Source: Methanobrevibacter wolinii SH
GTDB lineage: Archaea > Methanobacteriota > Methanobacteria > Methanobacteriales > Methanobacteriaceae
DNA length: 64,000 nucleotides
Direction of reading: 5' to 3'
Assembly: GCF_000621965.1 (NCBI RefSeq)
Contig: NZ_KK211377.1
Location: forward strand, 120,296 to 184,295
The notes beneath the pieces are model-generated. The model did no database searches and was not told where the DNA came from. It saw only the letters and a program-made list of their open reading frames with translations. The position numbers were made by a program, and so were the translations under genes. Numbering within the stretch: position 1 is the stretch's first letter; each line of letters begins with the position of its first letter. This document shows, piece by piece, positions 1 to 8,606 of the stretch.

Positions 1-66
1 TCAGATATTGCTACATCAGATAAAATTTTTGTTATTGACTTTAAGGATATTGATATGGAGGCTTAA
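1..66 (+). CDS. C-terminal fragment of an unidentified protein
   Basis: Frame 1 is open from the first base to a TAA at 64-66 and gives 21 residues ending in KDIDMEA. The gene begins outside the window. Its last codons contain the GGAGG (57-61) that serves as ribosome binding site for the MreB-like gene at 71, so the two genes are very probably co-transcribed and translationally close. The fragment is too short to identify; an acidic end is all that can be seen. Confidence 0.6.
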   Translation, partial: SDIATSDKIFVIDFKDIDMEA

Positions 67-70
67 TTAA

Positions 71-1150
71 ATGAGTTTATTTGGAAATAATAATGATGAT
101 AATACTAAAGATACACCTAAACAATCCACTATCCGTAATAGTTTAGGTATTGATTTAGGTACTTTAAATACTGTAATTGCAAAACCTTCAGGAGATAAAT
201 TTGATTTATACCAAATTCCTTCTGTTGTTGCTGTTAAAAAAGATGACCCTACTTCTGTTTTAGCAGTTGGTGAAGAAGCAAAATTAATGTTAGGAAGAAC
301 ACCGGAAGATATTGTTGCTGTAAGGCCACTTAAAAAAGGAGTTATTGAAAATATTGTTCAAGCTCAATCTTTACTTATTCGTGCAATTCAAATAGGTATT
401 AATGATGGTGAATCTGTTGGAAGACTTGTTATAGGTATTCCTGGAGATTCTTCAGAAGTAGAAAAAAATGCAGCAGAAGAAATTGGAAGAAAAGCTGGTG
501 CAGATGAAGTTATTGTAATTAGTGAAGGATTAGCTGCAGCTATTGGTGCTGGATTACCAATTGCAGAACCTAATGGTATTATGGTTATTGATATTGGTGC
601 AGGTTCTACTGATTTAGTTGTTATTTCTCTTGGTGGAATTACTGATATTGAAACTGTAAGAGTTGGTGGAGACGATATTGATAATAAAATCGTTGAATTA
701 ATTGCTGAAAAATATAATGTAGCTATTGGTATTCATGATGCAGAATCTGCTAAAATGGAAGTTGGTATGATTCACTGTAGTGAAACACTTGAAAATTTAT
801 CTGTAGAAGTTATTGGTAAATCTTTAGAAACTAATAGACCTAAAAAAGTAGTTATTGATTCTATGCTTGTAGCTGATGCTGTTGAACCAGTTATGAAAGC
901 AATTATTGATGGATTAAATTTAATCTTTGAAAGATTATCTCCAGAATTAATTATGGGTATTTATAAAAATTCCGTTGCTGTAGGTGGAACTTCAAGATTA
1001 CGTGGTCTTAAAGAAAGAATCTATGATGAAGTTGGTGTACCTGTAACTATTTCAGATGATCCAATGACTGTAGTTGCAAAAGGTACTGCTATTGTTGCTG
1101 CAGAACCATTAGCTTTAGAACCTGAAGTACGTCTTAGAGCTATGAAATAG
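71..1150 (+). CDS. mreB: MreB/actin-like ATPase (Hsp70-actin fold)
   Basis: A 359-aa actin-superfamily ATPase. The phosphate-1 loop GIDLGTLNTV is at residues 26-35, the phosphate-2 loop DIGAGSTD at 174-181, and the adenosine motif VGGTSRL near the C-terminus. Length and motif order fit MreB-like proteins, which build membrane-associated filaments that guide wall synthesis; rod-shaped pseudomurein archaea of Methanobacteriales carry homologues. The first about 22 residues are Asn/Asp-rich and polar, an extension upstream of the fold. The ATG at 71 follows GGAGG at 57-61, so the start is secure. A dedicated archaeal chaperone-like role cannot be excluded from sequence alone. Confidence 0.85.
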   Translation: MSLFGNNNDDNTKDTPKQSTIRNSLGIDLGTLNTVIAKPSGDKFDLYQIPSVVAVKKDDPTSVLAVGEEAKLMLGRTPEDIVAVRPLKKGVIENIVQAQSLLIRAIQIGINDGESVGRLVIGIPGDSSEVEKNAAEEIGRKAGADEVIVISEGLAAAIGAGLPIAEPNGIMVIDIGAGSTDLVVISLGGITDIETVRVGGDDIDNKIVELIAEKYNVAIGIHDAESAKMEVGMIHCSETLENLSVEVIGKSLETNRPKKVVIDSMLVADAVEPVMKAIIDGLNLIFERLSPELIMGIYKNSVAVGGTSRLRGLKERIYDEVGVPVTISDDPMTVVAKGTAIVAAEPLALEPEVRLRAMK

Positions 1151-1302
1151 ATTTTTTCAATCTATTATTTTTATTTTTTTATTAATATTTTATAATTATT
1201 TTTTATTTTTAATTTTATTAGTCTATTTTTTATTATTCTCTTAAAAAGACTTTTTACTTTTTTATTTTTAGACTATTTACTATTTTATTTTAAGGTTATA
1301 TT

Positions 1303-1947
1303 ATGGATATAATGGGTGTTGATGAAGCAGGACGAGGTCCAGTATTAGGGCCTATGGTTATTGGAGGGATTGTAGTTCCTGAAAAAATGAATCCAGTACT
1401 TGAAAGAATGGGTGTTAAAGATTCTAAAAAATTAACTCCTGAAAGAAGAGCTGTACTTGCACGTAAATTATCTAAGATGTTTGATTATGATACAGTAATA
1501 ATTAGTGCAAAAGATATTGATAATTTAAGATCAAAAGGTGTTAATCTTAATGATATTGAAAAATTAGGAATGATTAAACTTATTCGTAAATTAAATCCTG
1601 AAGAAGTTATTATTGATGCTGTAGATATTAAAGAATTACGTTTTCAAAACCAAATTCAAAAAGAAATTGGGGATGATATTAAAGTCATTGCTAAACATAA
1701 AGCAGATGACACTTATGTTCAAGTAGGTGCTGCATCTATTATGGCTAAAGTTACTCGTGATAATATTATTGCAGATATAAATAAAGATTATGAAGATATG
1801 GGAGGTATTGGATCTGGTTATCCAAGTGATCCTCATACTAAACATTTTTTATCTAAATTTACTTATAATGAACTTCCAGATTTCGTTAGAAAATCTTGGA
1901 ATACTGTTAAAAAAATGAAAGATGATGAATCTCAACTAAGATTCTAA
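1303..1947 (+). CDS. rnhB: Ribonuclease HII
   Basis: A 214-aa RNase HII that cleaves the RNA strand of RNA-DNA hybrids, removing primers and misincorporated ribonucleotides. The N-terminal GVDEAGRGPVLGP motif supplies acidic residues D7 and E8; further metal-binding acidics are near D105 (IIDAVDI) and D135-D136 (KHKADD), followed by the family motif ASIMAKVTRD. Length is normal for the archaeal enzyme. It stands alone between two AT-rich spacers, with a weak AAGG-type ribosome site just before the ATG. Confidence 0.95.
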   Translation: MDIMGVDEAGRGPVLGPMVIGGIVVPEKMNPVLERMGVKDSKKLTPERRAVLARKLSKMFDYDTVIISAKDIDNLRSKGVNLNDIEKLGMIKLIRKLNPEEVIIDAVDIKELRFQNQIQKEIGDDIKVIAKHKADDTYVQVGAASIMAKVTRDNIIADINKDYEDMGGIGSGYPSDPHTKHFLSKFTYNELPDFVRKSWNTVKKMKDDESQLRF

Positions 1948-2335
1948 TTTATCTTAATTTTTTTATTTTTTCTTATTTTATGGTTTCTTGAAAACTATTT
2001 TTTTAAAAATTTAAACTGAGATTAAACCTAAAACCATATTAGATGTATTCTGGTTGAAAACTATTTTTAAAATTTAAACTTATTTATACTTGAAAATTAA
2101 TTTTTAAGAAAGTTTATTTATAGAAATTTTGATGTTTTAACAAGTCTATTTTATTTTAATTTTCTATTTTATTTTTTAAAGAAAATCTATTTTTTAATAG
2201 TTTCAATATTCCTATTTAATAATAAAATTTATTTAAGTTTAAACTAAATATTATATTTGTATATTATATTTTTTTGAAGATTGATTTGATTTTCATTAAA
2301 TATTTTTTATAATTTATAAAATAGTGAGGAATAAA
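1948..2335. other. Intergenic region with repeats, no gene
   Basis: 388 bp without a convincing reading frame. It holds one copy of the dispersed inverted-repeat element (2053-2141, listed separately) and, before it at about 1980-2018, a partial copy of that element's end (GGTTTCTTGAAAACTATTTT), so the right arm of the element appears duplicated. The last 20 bases carry the ribosome site of the ExbB-like gene. Confidence 0.6.
2053..2141 (-). repeat. Dispersed ~90-bp inverted-repeat element, copy 1 (reverse orientation)
   Basis: Read on the minus strand, this 89-bp segment matches the elements at 39946, 52333, 53812 and 46091: a GTTAAAAC-type left end, a CTTAAA / AAGTAT / GTTTAAATT core and an end in AAAAATAGTTTTCAAC. 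Terminal arms are GTTGAAAAC (2053-2061) and GTTTTAAC (2134-2141). It is noncoding and sits between rnhB and the ExbB-like gene. Confidence 0.6.
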
Positions 2336-3175
2336 ATGATTATTGAACAGTTTGGTACCCTCATGGCAGGAATTGTTGATTTCTTTAAAAATGGGGGTAT
2401 TATTACTTATCTTATTACATTTATTGGGATTTATGGTTTTTTAACTGCACTTCAAAAAATTAATTATCTTAGAAGAATAGGTGATGTTGATGCAACTGAG
2501 ATTATGGGTATAGTTTCTGTTGCTATGGAACGTGGGGGTGCTATTGAAGCTTTAAAAGAGATTAGTCCTTATAAGAATCCTGTTTCAAGAATTATTTCTG
2601 AGGCTTTGAAAATCGGTTATAAAAATAAGACTGAAGTTGAAGAAAGTATGGAACAAATTTTTATTGTTGAAACAAGTAAAATGACTAAAGGTTTAGATAT
2701 GATTAAGACAATTACAGAACTTGCTCCTTTTTTAGGTTTGATTGGTACTGTATTTGGTATTTGGATGACATTTAAAGCTTTAGGTGTTAATCCTTCATCT
2801 GCAGCTATGGCTGAAGGTATTTATGTAGCTTTAATTACAACTATTGCTGGTTTATGTGTAGCTATTGTATTATTACCTCTTTATACATATATTAAATCAT
2901 TAATTGATAAAGAAATGGATAAAATTGAACTCGCTACTAAAATGACTAACTGGAATTATGCAGTAGCTAAAATTAGGGTATCTGAAAATTTACCTTGTGT
3001 AATTAAATCATTACAAGAAGGTGAAGGTATTGTTAATGTAAGGGAAATATCTGAACCTAATGCTAATATTCAAATTTCATTTAAACCTAGTATGTTAGAA
3101 AAAAGTATTAGTAATATTATCTTAGAGATGTGTAATGTTGGTTCTGAGATTGTTGAAAGTAAACTCAAACAATAA
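2336..3175 (+). CDS. exbB: MotA/TolQ/ExbB-family proton channel protein
   Basis: A 279-aa membrane protein of the ExbB/TolQ/MotA family, which with ExbD forms a proton-driven motor complex in the cytoplasmic membrane. One membrane segment lies near residues 20-40 and a pair in the second half around FLGLIGTVFGIW and YVALITTIAGLCVAIVLLPL, the typical three-helix layout with a cytoplasmic loop in between. The gene is 9 bp from exbD. A GTG at 2324 is also in frame, but its bases (GTGAGG) form the ribosome site; the ATG at 2336 is the better start. What the motor energises in a cell without an outer membrane is unknown. Confidence 0.85.
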   Translation: MIIEQFGTLMAGIVDFFKNGGIITYLITFIGIYGFLTALQKINYLRRIGDVDATEIMGIVSVAMERGGAIEALKEISPYKNPVSRIISEALKIGYKNKTEVEESMEQIFIVETSKMTKGLDMIKTITELAPFLGLIGTVFGIWMTFKALGVNPSSAAMAEGIYVALITTIAGLCVAIVLLPLYTYIKSLIDKEMDKIELATKMTNWNYAVAKIRVSENLPCVIKSLQEGEGIVNVREISEPNANIQISFKPSMLEKSISNIILEMCNVGSEIVESKLKQ

Positions 3176-3184
3176 GGTGAGCTT

Positions 3185-3616
3185 ATGAGTTTAGATATTA
3201 AATCAAGAAAGGAGAGATTAAAAGAAGATAAGGTTAATATTAATCTTGTTCCTTTCATTGATATTTTATTTACAATTTTAATATTTGTTGTTGTAACTAG
3301 TAGTTTTGCTGGTACTGCAATGCAAGATCAGTCACAAAATAATGTATCTGCCTCAGGTAAACCTAATGTAACAGATACCTCAGGTAATTCTGAATATTAT
3401 ATTATTCCAGTTCAAGGTTTACATAAAGTAACTGTTAATGGACAGGATATGTCTTCTTATATTAAAGATGATTCTATTGCTATTCATTCGCAAGTTATTG
3501 ACTCTGGTCAAATAAATGTGGATAGTAAAAATAAAGAAATTATTATTACGGTTCCGGATGGTATGGATCCTAAAAAAGCTGTAAGATCTCCTTCAGATAA
3601 GGATAAGACGGAATAA
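3185..3616 (+). CDS. exbD: ExbD/TolR-family protein
   Basis: A 143-aa partner of the preceding ExbB-like channel. A short cytoplasmic N-terminus is followed by one membrane helix (about residues 21-43) containing the conserved proton-carrying aspartate D26 in LVPFIDILFT. The rest is an extracytoplasmic domain with a polar linker and a VTVNGQDM / EIIITVPDGM segment resembling the ExbD periplasmic fold. The ribosome site AAGGTGAG overlaps the exbB stop region, indicating one operon. Family assignment is firm; the cellular role in this archaeon is inferred only from the pairing. Confidence 0.85.
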   Translation: MSLDIKSRKERLKEDKVNINLVPFIDILFTILIFVVVTSSFAGTAMQDQSQNNVSASGKPNVTDTSGNSEYYIIPVQGLHKVTVNGQDMSSYIKDDSIAIHSQVIDSGQINVDSKNKEIIITVPDGMDPKKAVRSPSDKDKTE

Positions 3617-3663
3617 TAATTTTTAATTAATTTTTATTTTTTCTATTTTTAGTTTTTGTTTTA

Positions 3664-3740
3664 TTTTTTTCTAGGTTTTATGATAATTTAATGTTTTATT
3701 TTTTATTTTTATTTTTTTCTAGGTTTTATAGTAAATTAAT
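3664..3740. repeat. Two-copy direct repeat, period about 47 bp
   Basis: TTTTTTCTAGGTTTTAT followed by a TAATTTAAT-like segment begins at 3664 and again, slightly changed, at about 3711. It lies in the 290-bp spacer between exbD and purO, nearer exbD, and follows its stop codon, so it could act in transcript ends; no protein is encoded. Confidence 0.45.
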
Positions 3741-3906
3741 CTTTAATTTAAAATAAATGAATTATAGAATTTTATATTTTTAAATAAAATAAGTTTAAAA
3801 TCTCTTTATTTTTTATTTTTTTAAAAAATTAAATAAGAAATAATAAATATTTTGTTTATCAAATCTATTTTTAAATAATAAATATTTTTTATTAAGGAGG
3901 AATTTA

Positions 3907-4545
3907 ATGTATTTGGGAAGAATTTTAGCAGTAGGTATGAATTGTGATAAAAAACCATTTGTTGCATATAGAGTATCAAGTAGACATTTTCCTAATAGAC
4001 AAGCAAAAGTAAATGGTAAAGAAGCAGCAATAATTCCAAGACCTGGTTTTGAAACAGATATTTTTAAAAATACTTATATTGCATATAATTGTATTAGAAT
4101 TGTTGATGATTTAGCTATTGTATCTAATGGTTCTCAAACAGATGTTATTGCAGATAAACTTGCTATGGGTATGAATATAAAAGATGCACTTGCATATTCT
4201 CTTTTAACTATGGATTATGAAAAAGATGATTATCATACTCCTCGTATTGCGGGTGTTGTTAGTTCAAATACTAATGAAGAGGAATATGAAGCATATGTTG
4301 GTATTGTAACTGATTCAAAAATTATTGTTGAAAAATTAGATTATGGTCAAGCAGTTTATATTTCTGTATATGAGCATCAAGAACCTCATACTATAGAATA
4401 TAATGCATCTTCTAGTGAAGAAATTGCTCAGTATATTTTTAATCAAGGTGAATTTGCAGATTTTGAACATCCTGTAACTTCTGTTGGTTCTGTTTATGAT
4501 GGAGACTGGAATACTTCTGCAATAGTACCTGATTTTAATGAATAA
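3907..4545 (+). CDS. purO: IMP cyclohydrolase, archaeal type
   Basis: A 212-aa PurO protein, the archaeal enzyme for the last step of IMP synthesis, closing the purine ring of FAICAR. It opens with YLGRILAVG and carries family segments such as YRVSSRHFPNRQA and PRIAGVV; length is that of the family. AAGGAGGAA immediately upstream is the strongest ribosome site in this part of the window, so the start is secure. It precedes the F420 biosynthesis genes; since deazaflavin synthesis starts from GTP, the neighbourhood links purine supply with F420. Confidence 0.9.
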   Translation: MYLGRILAVGMNCDKKPFVAYRVSSRHFPNRQAKVNGKEAAIIPRPGFETDIFKNTYIAYNCIRIVDDLAIVSNGSQTDVIADKLAMGMNIKDALAYSLLTMDYEKDDYHTPRIAGVVSSNTNEEEYEAYVGIVTDSKIIVEKLDYGQAVYISVYEHQEPHTIEYNASSSEEIAQYIFNQGEFADFEHPVTSVGSVYDGDWNTSAIVPDFNE

Positions 4546-4695
4546 AATTATTGTTTATAATACTTTTTAATATCATTAAATAGAAAATATTATGGCATAT
4601 TAATTTATACTTCTATATGTAAAAGAATCTGGAATATTAGTTGTTAAATAATTATTTTTATATTTTAAGAAATTATATAAAAAAGGGATGATATT

Positions 4696-5460
4696 ATGAA
4701 TTTAGAATTATTTGGATTAGAAGGAATTCCTATTGTTAATAAAGGAGAAAATATTGCAGAATTAATTTTAAAAGCATTAAAAAATCAGGGTAAAACTCTT
4801 GAAGATAAAGATATTGTTTTAGTTGCAGAAACTCTTGTTTCTAAAGCAGAAGGTAATGTTATAAAGTTAGGTGATATTTTACCTTCAGAAGATGCAATAT
4901 TAATTGCTAAAAAATCTAAAAAGGATTCTAAATTAGTTGAAGCTATTATTCAAGAGGCAAGGGAAGTTGTTGCAGTTGGTCCTGATTTTGTTATTACTGA
5001 AACAAATCAAGGTTTTGTATGTGCAAATTCTGGGATCGATGAATCAAATGTAGGTGATGGTTTAGCAACACCTATGCCTGAAGATGCAGATTTATCTGCA
5101 AAAAAAATAAGAGAAGAACTTGAAAAAGCAACAGGTAAGAAATTAGCTGTAATAATTACTGATACTCAAGGAAGAGCATTTAGAGTTGGTGCTGTTGGTG
5201 TTGCTATTGGATGTTCTGGTATTGATCCTTTGTGGAAAAGACAAGGTGATGAAGATTTATATGGTAGAAAACTACATAGTTCTGAAGTAGCTACTGCAGA
5301 TGAACTTGCTGCTGCAGCTTCTTTAGTACAAGGTCAAGCAGACGAAGGTTTACCTGTTGTTGTTATTAGAGGATTCTCTGCATTTGATACTTTAAGAAAC
5401 ACTGAAAGTGATATTCATCCACTTCTTCGTCCAAAAGAATTTGATGTATTTAGAAATTAA
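4696..5460 (+). CDS. cofE: Coenzyme F420-0:L-glutamate ligase
   Basis: A 254-aa CofE, which adds L-glutamates to F420-0 using GTP. Visible family segments are AETLVSKAEG, GPDFVITETNQGFVCANSG and the C-terminal RVGAVGVAIGCSGIDPLW. Length agrees with archaeal CofE without the C-terminal oxidoreductase fusion seen in actinobacteria. The ribosome site GGGATGAT lies just before the ATG. It is followed 49 bp later by cofD, so two consecutive steps of F420 tail assembly are encoded together. Confidence 0.95.
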   Translation: MNLELFGLEGIPIVNKGENIAELILKALKNQGKTLEDKDIVLVAETLVSKAEGNVIKLGDILPSEDAILIAKKSKKDSKLVEAIIQEAREVVAVGPDFVITETNQGFVCANSGIDESNVGDGLATPMPEDADLSAKKIREELEKATGKKLAVIITDTQGRAFRVGAVGVAIGCSGIDPLWKRQGDEDLYGRKLHSSEVATADELAAAASLVQGQADEGLPVVVIRGFSAFDTLRNTESDIHPLLRPKEFDVFRN

Positions 5461-5509
5461 ATTCTTTTTTAATATCTTTTTTTTAATTGTTAAAATATTA
5501 GGTGTATTC

Positions 5510-6424
5510 ATGAAAATTACTGTTTTATCTGGAGGAACTGGAACTCCAAAATTACTTCAAGGTTTAAAAGAGATTGTAAATCCAGAAGATTTAAGTATAA
5601 TTGTAAATACTGTGGAAAATAATTATTTTTCTGGAGTTTATATTAGTGGAGATATTGATGTTGTAATGTATACTTTAATAGATGTGATTGATGAGGAATT
5701 TTGGTATGGTATTAAAGGAGATACATATCTTACAAATAATACTCTTGAAAAATTAGGTTGTCCTGAAAAATTAAGAATTGGTGATAAAGATCGTGCAATA
5801 ATGATACAGAAAACCAAGTTATTAAAAGAGGGATATAAATTATCTGAAATTGTAGATTTACAAAGAAAAAAATTAGGTATTAAATCTAAGATTATGCCAA
5901 TGAGTGATGTTGATTCTGATATTTACATTGATACTGATATTGGTAAATTAGATTTTCATGATTTTCTAATTGATAAACAATGTAGTCCTCATGTTAATAA
6001 TGTTGTATATTCTATTGTACCTCCTGCTCCAGATGTAATTAGTACAATTAAAAATTCAGATATGATTATTATTGGTCCATCAAATCCTATAACTTCTATA
6101 ATGCCTATTGTTTCAATCGATGGTGTAAAAGATGCATTGAAAGATAAATATGTTGTTGCAGTATCTCCTATGGTTGGTGATGGTGCAGTAAGTGGTCCTG
6201 CAGGTAAATTTATGAATGCCTTAGGTTATGAAGCATCTTGTATTGGGGTTGCAAAATTATATTCTGATTTTGTAGATAAATTAATTATTGATTATCAAGA
6301 TAAAAATTTAGAAGATGAGGTTAAAAAAATCATTGGGGATGTTGGAACCTGTGATACTATGATGAATTCATTAAATATTAAGAAAAATCTTGCAGAAAAA
6401 GTTTTAGATTCATATAAAATTTAA
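5510..6424 (+). CDS. cofD: 2-phospho-L-lactate transferase
   Basis: A 304-aa CofD, which moves the phospholactyl group onto FO to make F420-0. The N-terminal nucleotide-binding segment is ITVLSGGTGTPKLLQGL, and the family motif IIGPSNPITSIMPI lies at about two thirds of the protein. The frame remains open upstream to 5408 inside the cofE end, but the conserved protein starts at MKITVLSGG; the ATG at 5510 preceded by AGGTGT is therefore chosen. Partner of cofE in one operon. Confidence 0.95.
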   Translation: MKITVLSGGTGTPKLLQGLKEIVNPEDLSIIVNTVENNYFSGVYISGDIDVVMYTLIDVIDEEFWYGIKGDTYLTNNTLEKLGCPEKLRIGDKDRAIMIQKTKLLKEGYKLSEIVDLQRKKLGIKSKIMPMSDVDSDIYIDTDIGKLDFHDFLIDKQCSPHVNNVVYSIVPPAPDVISTIKNSDMIIIGPSNPITSIMPIVSIDGVKDALKDKYVVAVSPMVGDGAVSGPAGKFMNALGYEASCIGVAKLYSDFVDKLIIDYQDKNLEDEVKKIIGDVGTCDTMMNSLNIKKNLAEKVLDSYKI

Positions 6425-6568
6425 TCTTTATTTATTGATATTTTTTTTAATTAGAACTTTAATTTTTCTTTCTTATTTTTTTAAGTTTTATATAAACTTT
6501 AGGTTTTAAAGTAAAACTAAAATAATTAAATACTATTAATATAATATAATTTATTATTGGTGAATAAT

Positions 6569-7330
6569 ATGATTCAAATGACATTAATACAAATTGATAA
6601 TTATGGTCCATGGACTGTTACTCCAAGACCTCGTAATGAGTCTGACCTTCAAATTTTACAAGCTGAATTGTTTGCAGATGTTCAAAGACAGTTTGCAATG
6701 AAAAAAGGTTTAGTCTTCTTCACACGTTTTGATAATATGTTAGCTATTACAAATGGTTTAAATGAAGAAGATCATTTAAGAATACAAAGATCTATAAGAA
6801 ATAGATATCCTATTACTATAAGTATGGGAGTAGGTGCAGCAAGAACACCACACGAAGCTCAATTAAAAGCAACTCTTGCATTACAACATGAAGGTGGTGC
6901 TCAATCATCAAATAGAAAAGAAATTTTAGCTATTGATTCTATGGCTGATTCTGATGATTCTTATGTTCAAGTTGCTCATGTTGATATTAATAGTGTTACA
7001 GAAACATTAACAGATAAAGAATCTGCTTTTGATACAAATTTTATGGTAAATAAGGCACAACATTATTTAATGACTAAACTTATTAAGAAAGGAGCATTAT
7101 TGTTTTTTATAGGTGGAGATAATTTTATGGCTCCATGTAATGGTTTATCTGAAGATGAAATTAAAGAAATTTTAATTCAAATTAAAGATGAAATTGGCAT
7201 TGGTCTTAAAGCGGGTATTGGTAGAGGAAGAAATGCTGAAGATGCTGCATATATGGCTGATTTAGGTCTAAGAAAAATCCGTAGAGGACATAATATAGAA
7301 TGGACTGAAGTTTTTGAAAAAGGTTGTTGA
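6569..7330 (+). CDS. gch3: GTP cyclohydrolase III
   Basis: A 253-aa archaeal GTP cyclohydrolase III (ArfA type), which opens GTP to the formylamino-pyrimidine (FAPy) nucleotide that feeds riboflavin and the deazaflavin FO. The family start [19 protein letters not shown] is intact, and two repeated half domains each show the GxGxG-like turn ([28 protein letters not shown]). In-frame TTG and GTG codons at 6557 and 6560 belong to the ribosome site TTGGTGAAT, so the ATG at 6569 is preferred. Its position after cofE-cofD makes this a compact F420/flavin precursor cluster. Confidence 0.95.
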   Translation: MIQMTLIQIDNYGPWTVTPRPRNESDLQILQAELFADVQRQFAMKKGLVFFTRFDNMLAITNGLNEEDHLRIQRSIRNRYPITISMGVGAARTPHEAQLKATLALQHEGGAQSSNRKEILAIDSMADSDDSYVQVAHVDINSVTETLTDKESAFDTNFMVNKAQHYLMTKLIKKGALLFFIGGDNFMAPCNGLSEDEIKEILIQIKDEIGIGLKAGIGRGRNAEDAAYMADLGLRKIRRGHNIEWTEVFEKGC

Positions 7331-7414
7331 TTTATAAATTTCTAATCATATTATTCTATTTTAATTTTTTATGATTTTTAATTTTTTTACTGTTTTTTAA
7401 GGAGTGTTGTATTT

Positions 7415-8140
7415 ATTAAAGTTTTAGCACCTATGGCTGGTATTTGTAATGGTGATTTTGCATTAAAATTAATCCCTTATGGTTTTGATACTGTTACATT
7501 AGGTGGATTTAATATTGATAAATTATCTATTGATGCAGGCTCTAAGATTATTAAACGAGGAAGAAAAGAGTTTGATATACCTTATTCTAAAATTATAAAT
7601 TTTATTGATAATGAAGCATCTAAAGTTAAAAATAATTCTGATGCTAAAGTTTCTGTTAATTTACGAAGTGTTAATCCAGATAAAATCATTGAGGTTAGTA
7701 AACTTGATTCTGTTGATATAGTTGAAATTAATTGTCATTGTAGACAAAAAGAATTACAATTAATTTCTTGTGGTCAAGCAATGCTTAAACGTCCTGATTT
7801 AAAAGAGTATATTAATGAAGTTGTAAATAAGTCTCATTCTGAAGTTTCTGTTAAAATAAGAGGAAATGTTAATGGAGTTGATACATTAAATATTTCAAGA
7901 CTTATTGATGATTCTGGTGCAGATTATTTACATGTTGATGCAATGAAACCTGGTGTTTCTGATGCAGATTATGATTTAATTACTGATATATCTGAAAATA
8001 CTGATATTTTTATAATTGGAAATAATTCTATTGATTCTTTAGATAAAGCAAGAAAAATGTTAAATTCAGGTGCAAATGGTTTTTCAATAGCTCGTGCTGC
8101 AATAAGTGGAAAATTAAATTTTAATTTAAATGATTTGTAG
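7415..8140 (+). CDS. TIM-barrel (nifR3/Dus-like archaeal) protein with probable ATT start
   Basis: The first ATG in this frame (7433) falls inside the conserved start KVLAPMAGICNGDF, which forms the first barrel strand. Upstream codons back to an in-frame TAA at 7379 contain no ATG, GTG or TTG. AAGGAG at 7399-7404 lies 10 bp before ATT (7415), which would give MKVLAPMAGI and 241 aa. The protein resembles the archaeal TIM-barrel family distantly related to tRNA-dihydrouridine synthases and dihydroorotate dehydrogenases (MJ0144-like); its reaction is not established. The barrel is otherwise intact through the C-terminal GANGFSIARAAISG phosphate-binding segment. The family call is fairly sure, function open. 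Confidence 0.7.
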   Translation: MKVLAPMAGICNGDFALKLIPYGFDTVTLGGFNIDKLSIDAGSKIIKRGRKEFDIPYSKIINFIDNEASKVKNNSDAKVSVNLRSVNPDKIIEVSKLDSVDIVEINCHCRQKELQLISCGQAMLKRPDLKEYINEVVNKSHSEVSVKIRGNVNGVDTLNISRLIDDSGADYLHVDAMKPGVSDADYDLITDISENTDIFIIGNNSIDSLDKARKMLNSGANGFSIARAAISGKLNFNLNDL

Positions 8141-8606
8141 CTATTTATATTATATAATTTAAATATGATTTTGTTTATTTTTTCTATATTATTTAGTGCT
8201 TTGTTTTTTAATTAATTTTATTTAATGTTCTAATTTTTTTATTTTACTTTCTTTAATTTTCTAAGCTATTTTTTATTCGTTATTTTAAGAACAATTTTAA
8301 ATTTCATAGTTTTTTAATAAGTTTTTAAAATTTTATAACGGGGTTATATTAAATTTATTTTTTATAAAAATAATTATATAATATTTATTCTAAAATTAAT
8401 ATAATATAATTTGGATTTTTAAAAAATAATTAGTTTAATTTTAATTTTTAATCTTTATTTTTAATTAAAAATAGTTTTTAAAAATTCATTTTTTAGAAAT
8501 TTTTATAAATAATGATTTTTAAAATATATTGTAAGTATAATTTTTTTATTTTAACAAAGAAGTATAATTTTATTTATAATTTTAATTTCTTAATAAAGGT
8601 GGATTT
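8141..8606. other. 466-bp AT-rich spacer, nothing identified
   Basis: Extremely AT-rich noncoding DNA before atwA. An ATATAATATAATTT segment near 8398-8411 could be a promoter TATA element. No reading frame, RNA gene or repeat is convincing. Confidence 0.4.

Noticed and set aside
2336..3616. MotA/MotB flagellar-type motor
   Set aside because: Archaea do not use MotAB for archaella; the partner has the ExbD layout without an OmpA-like peptidoglycan-binding domain.
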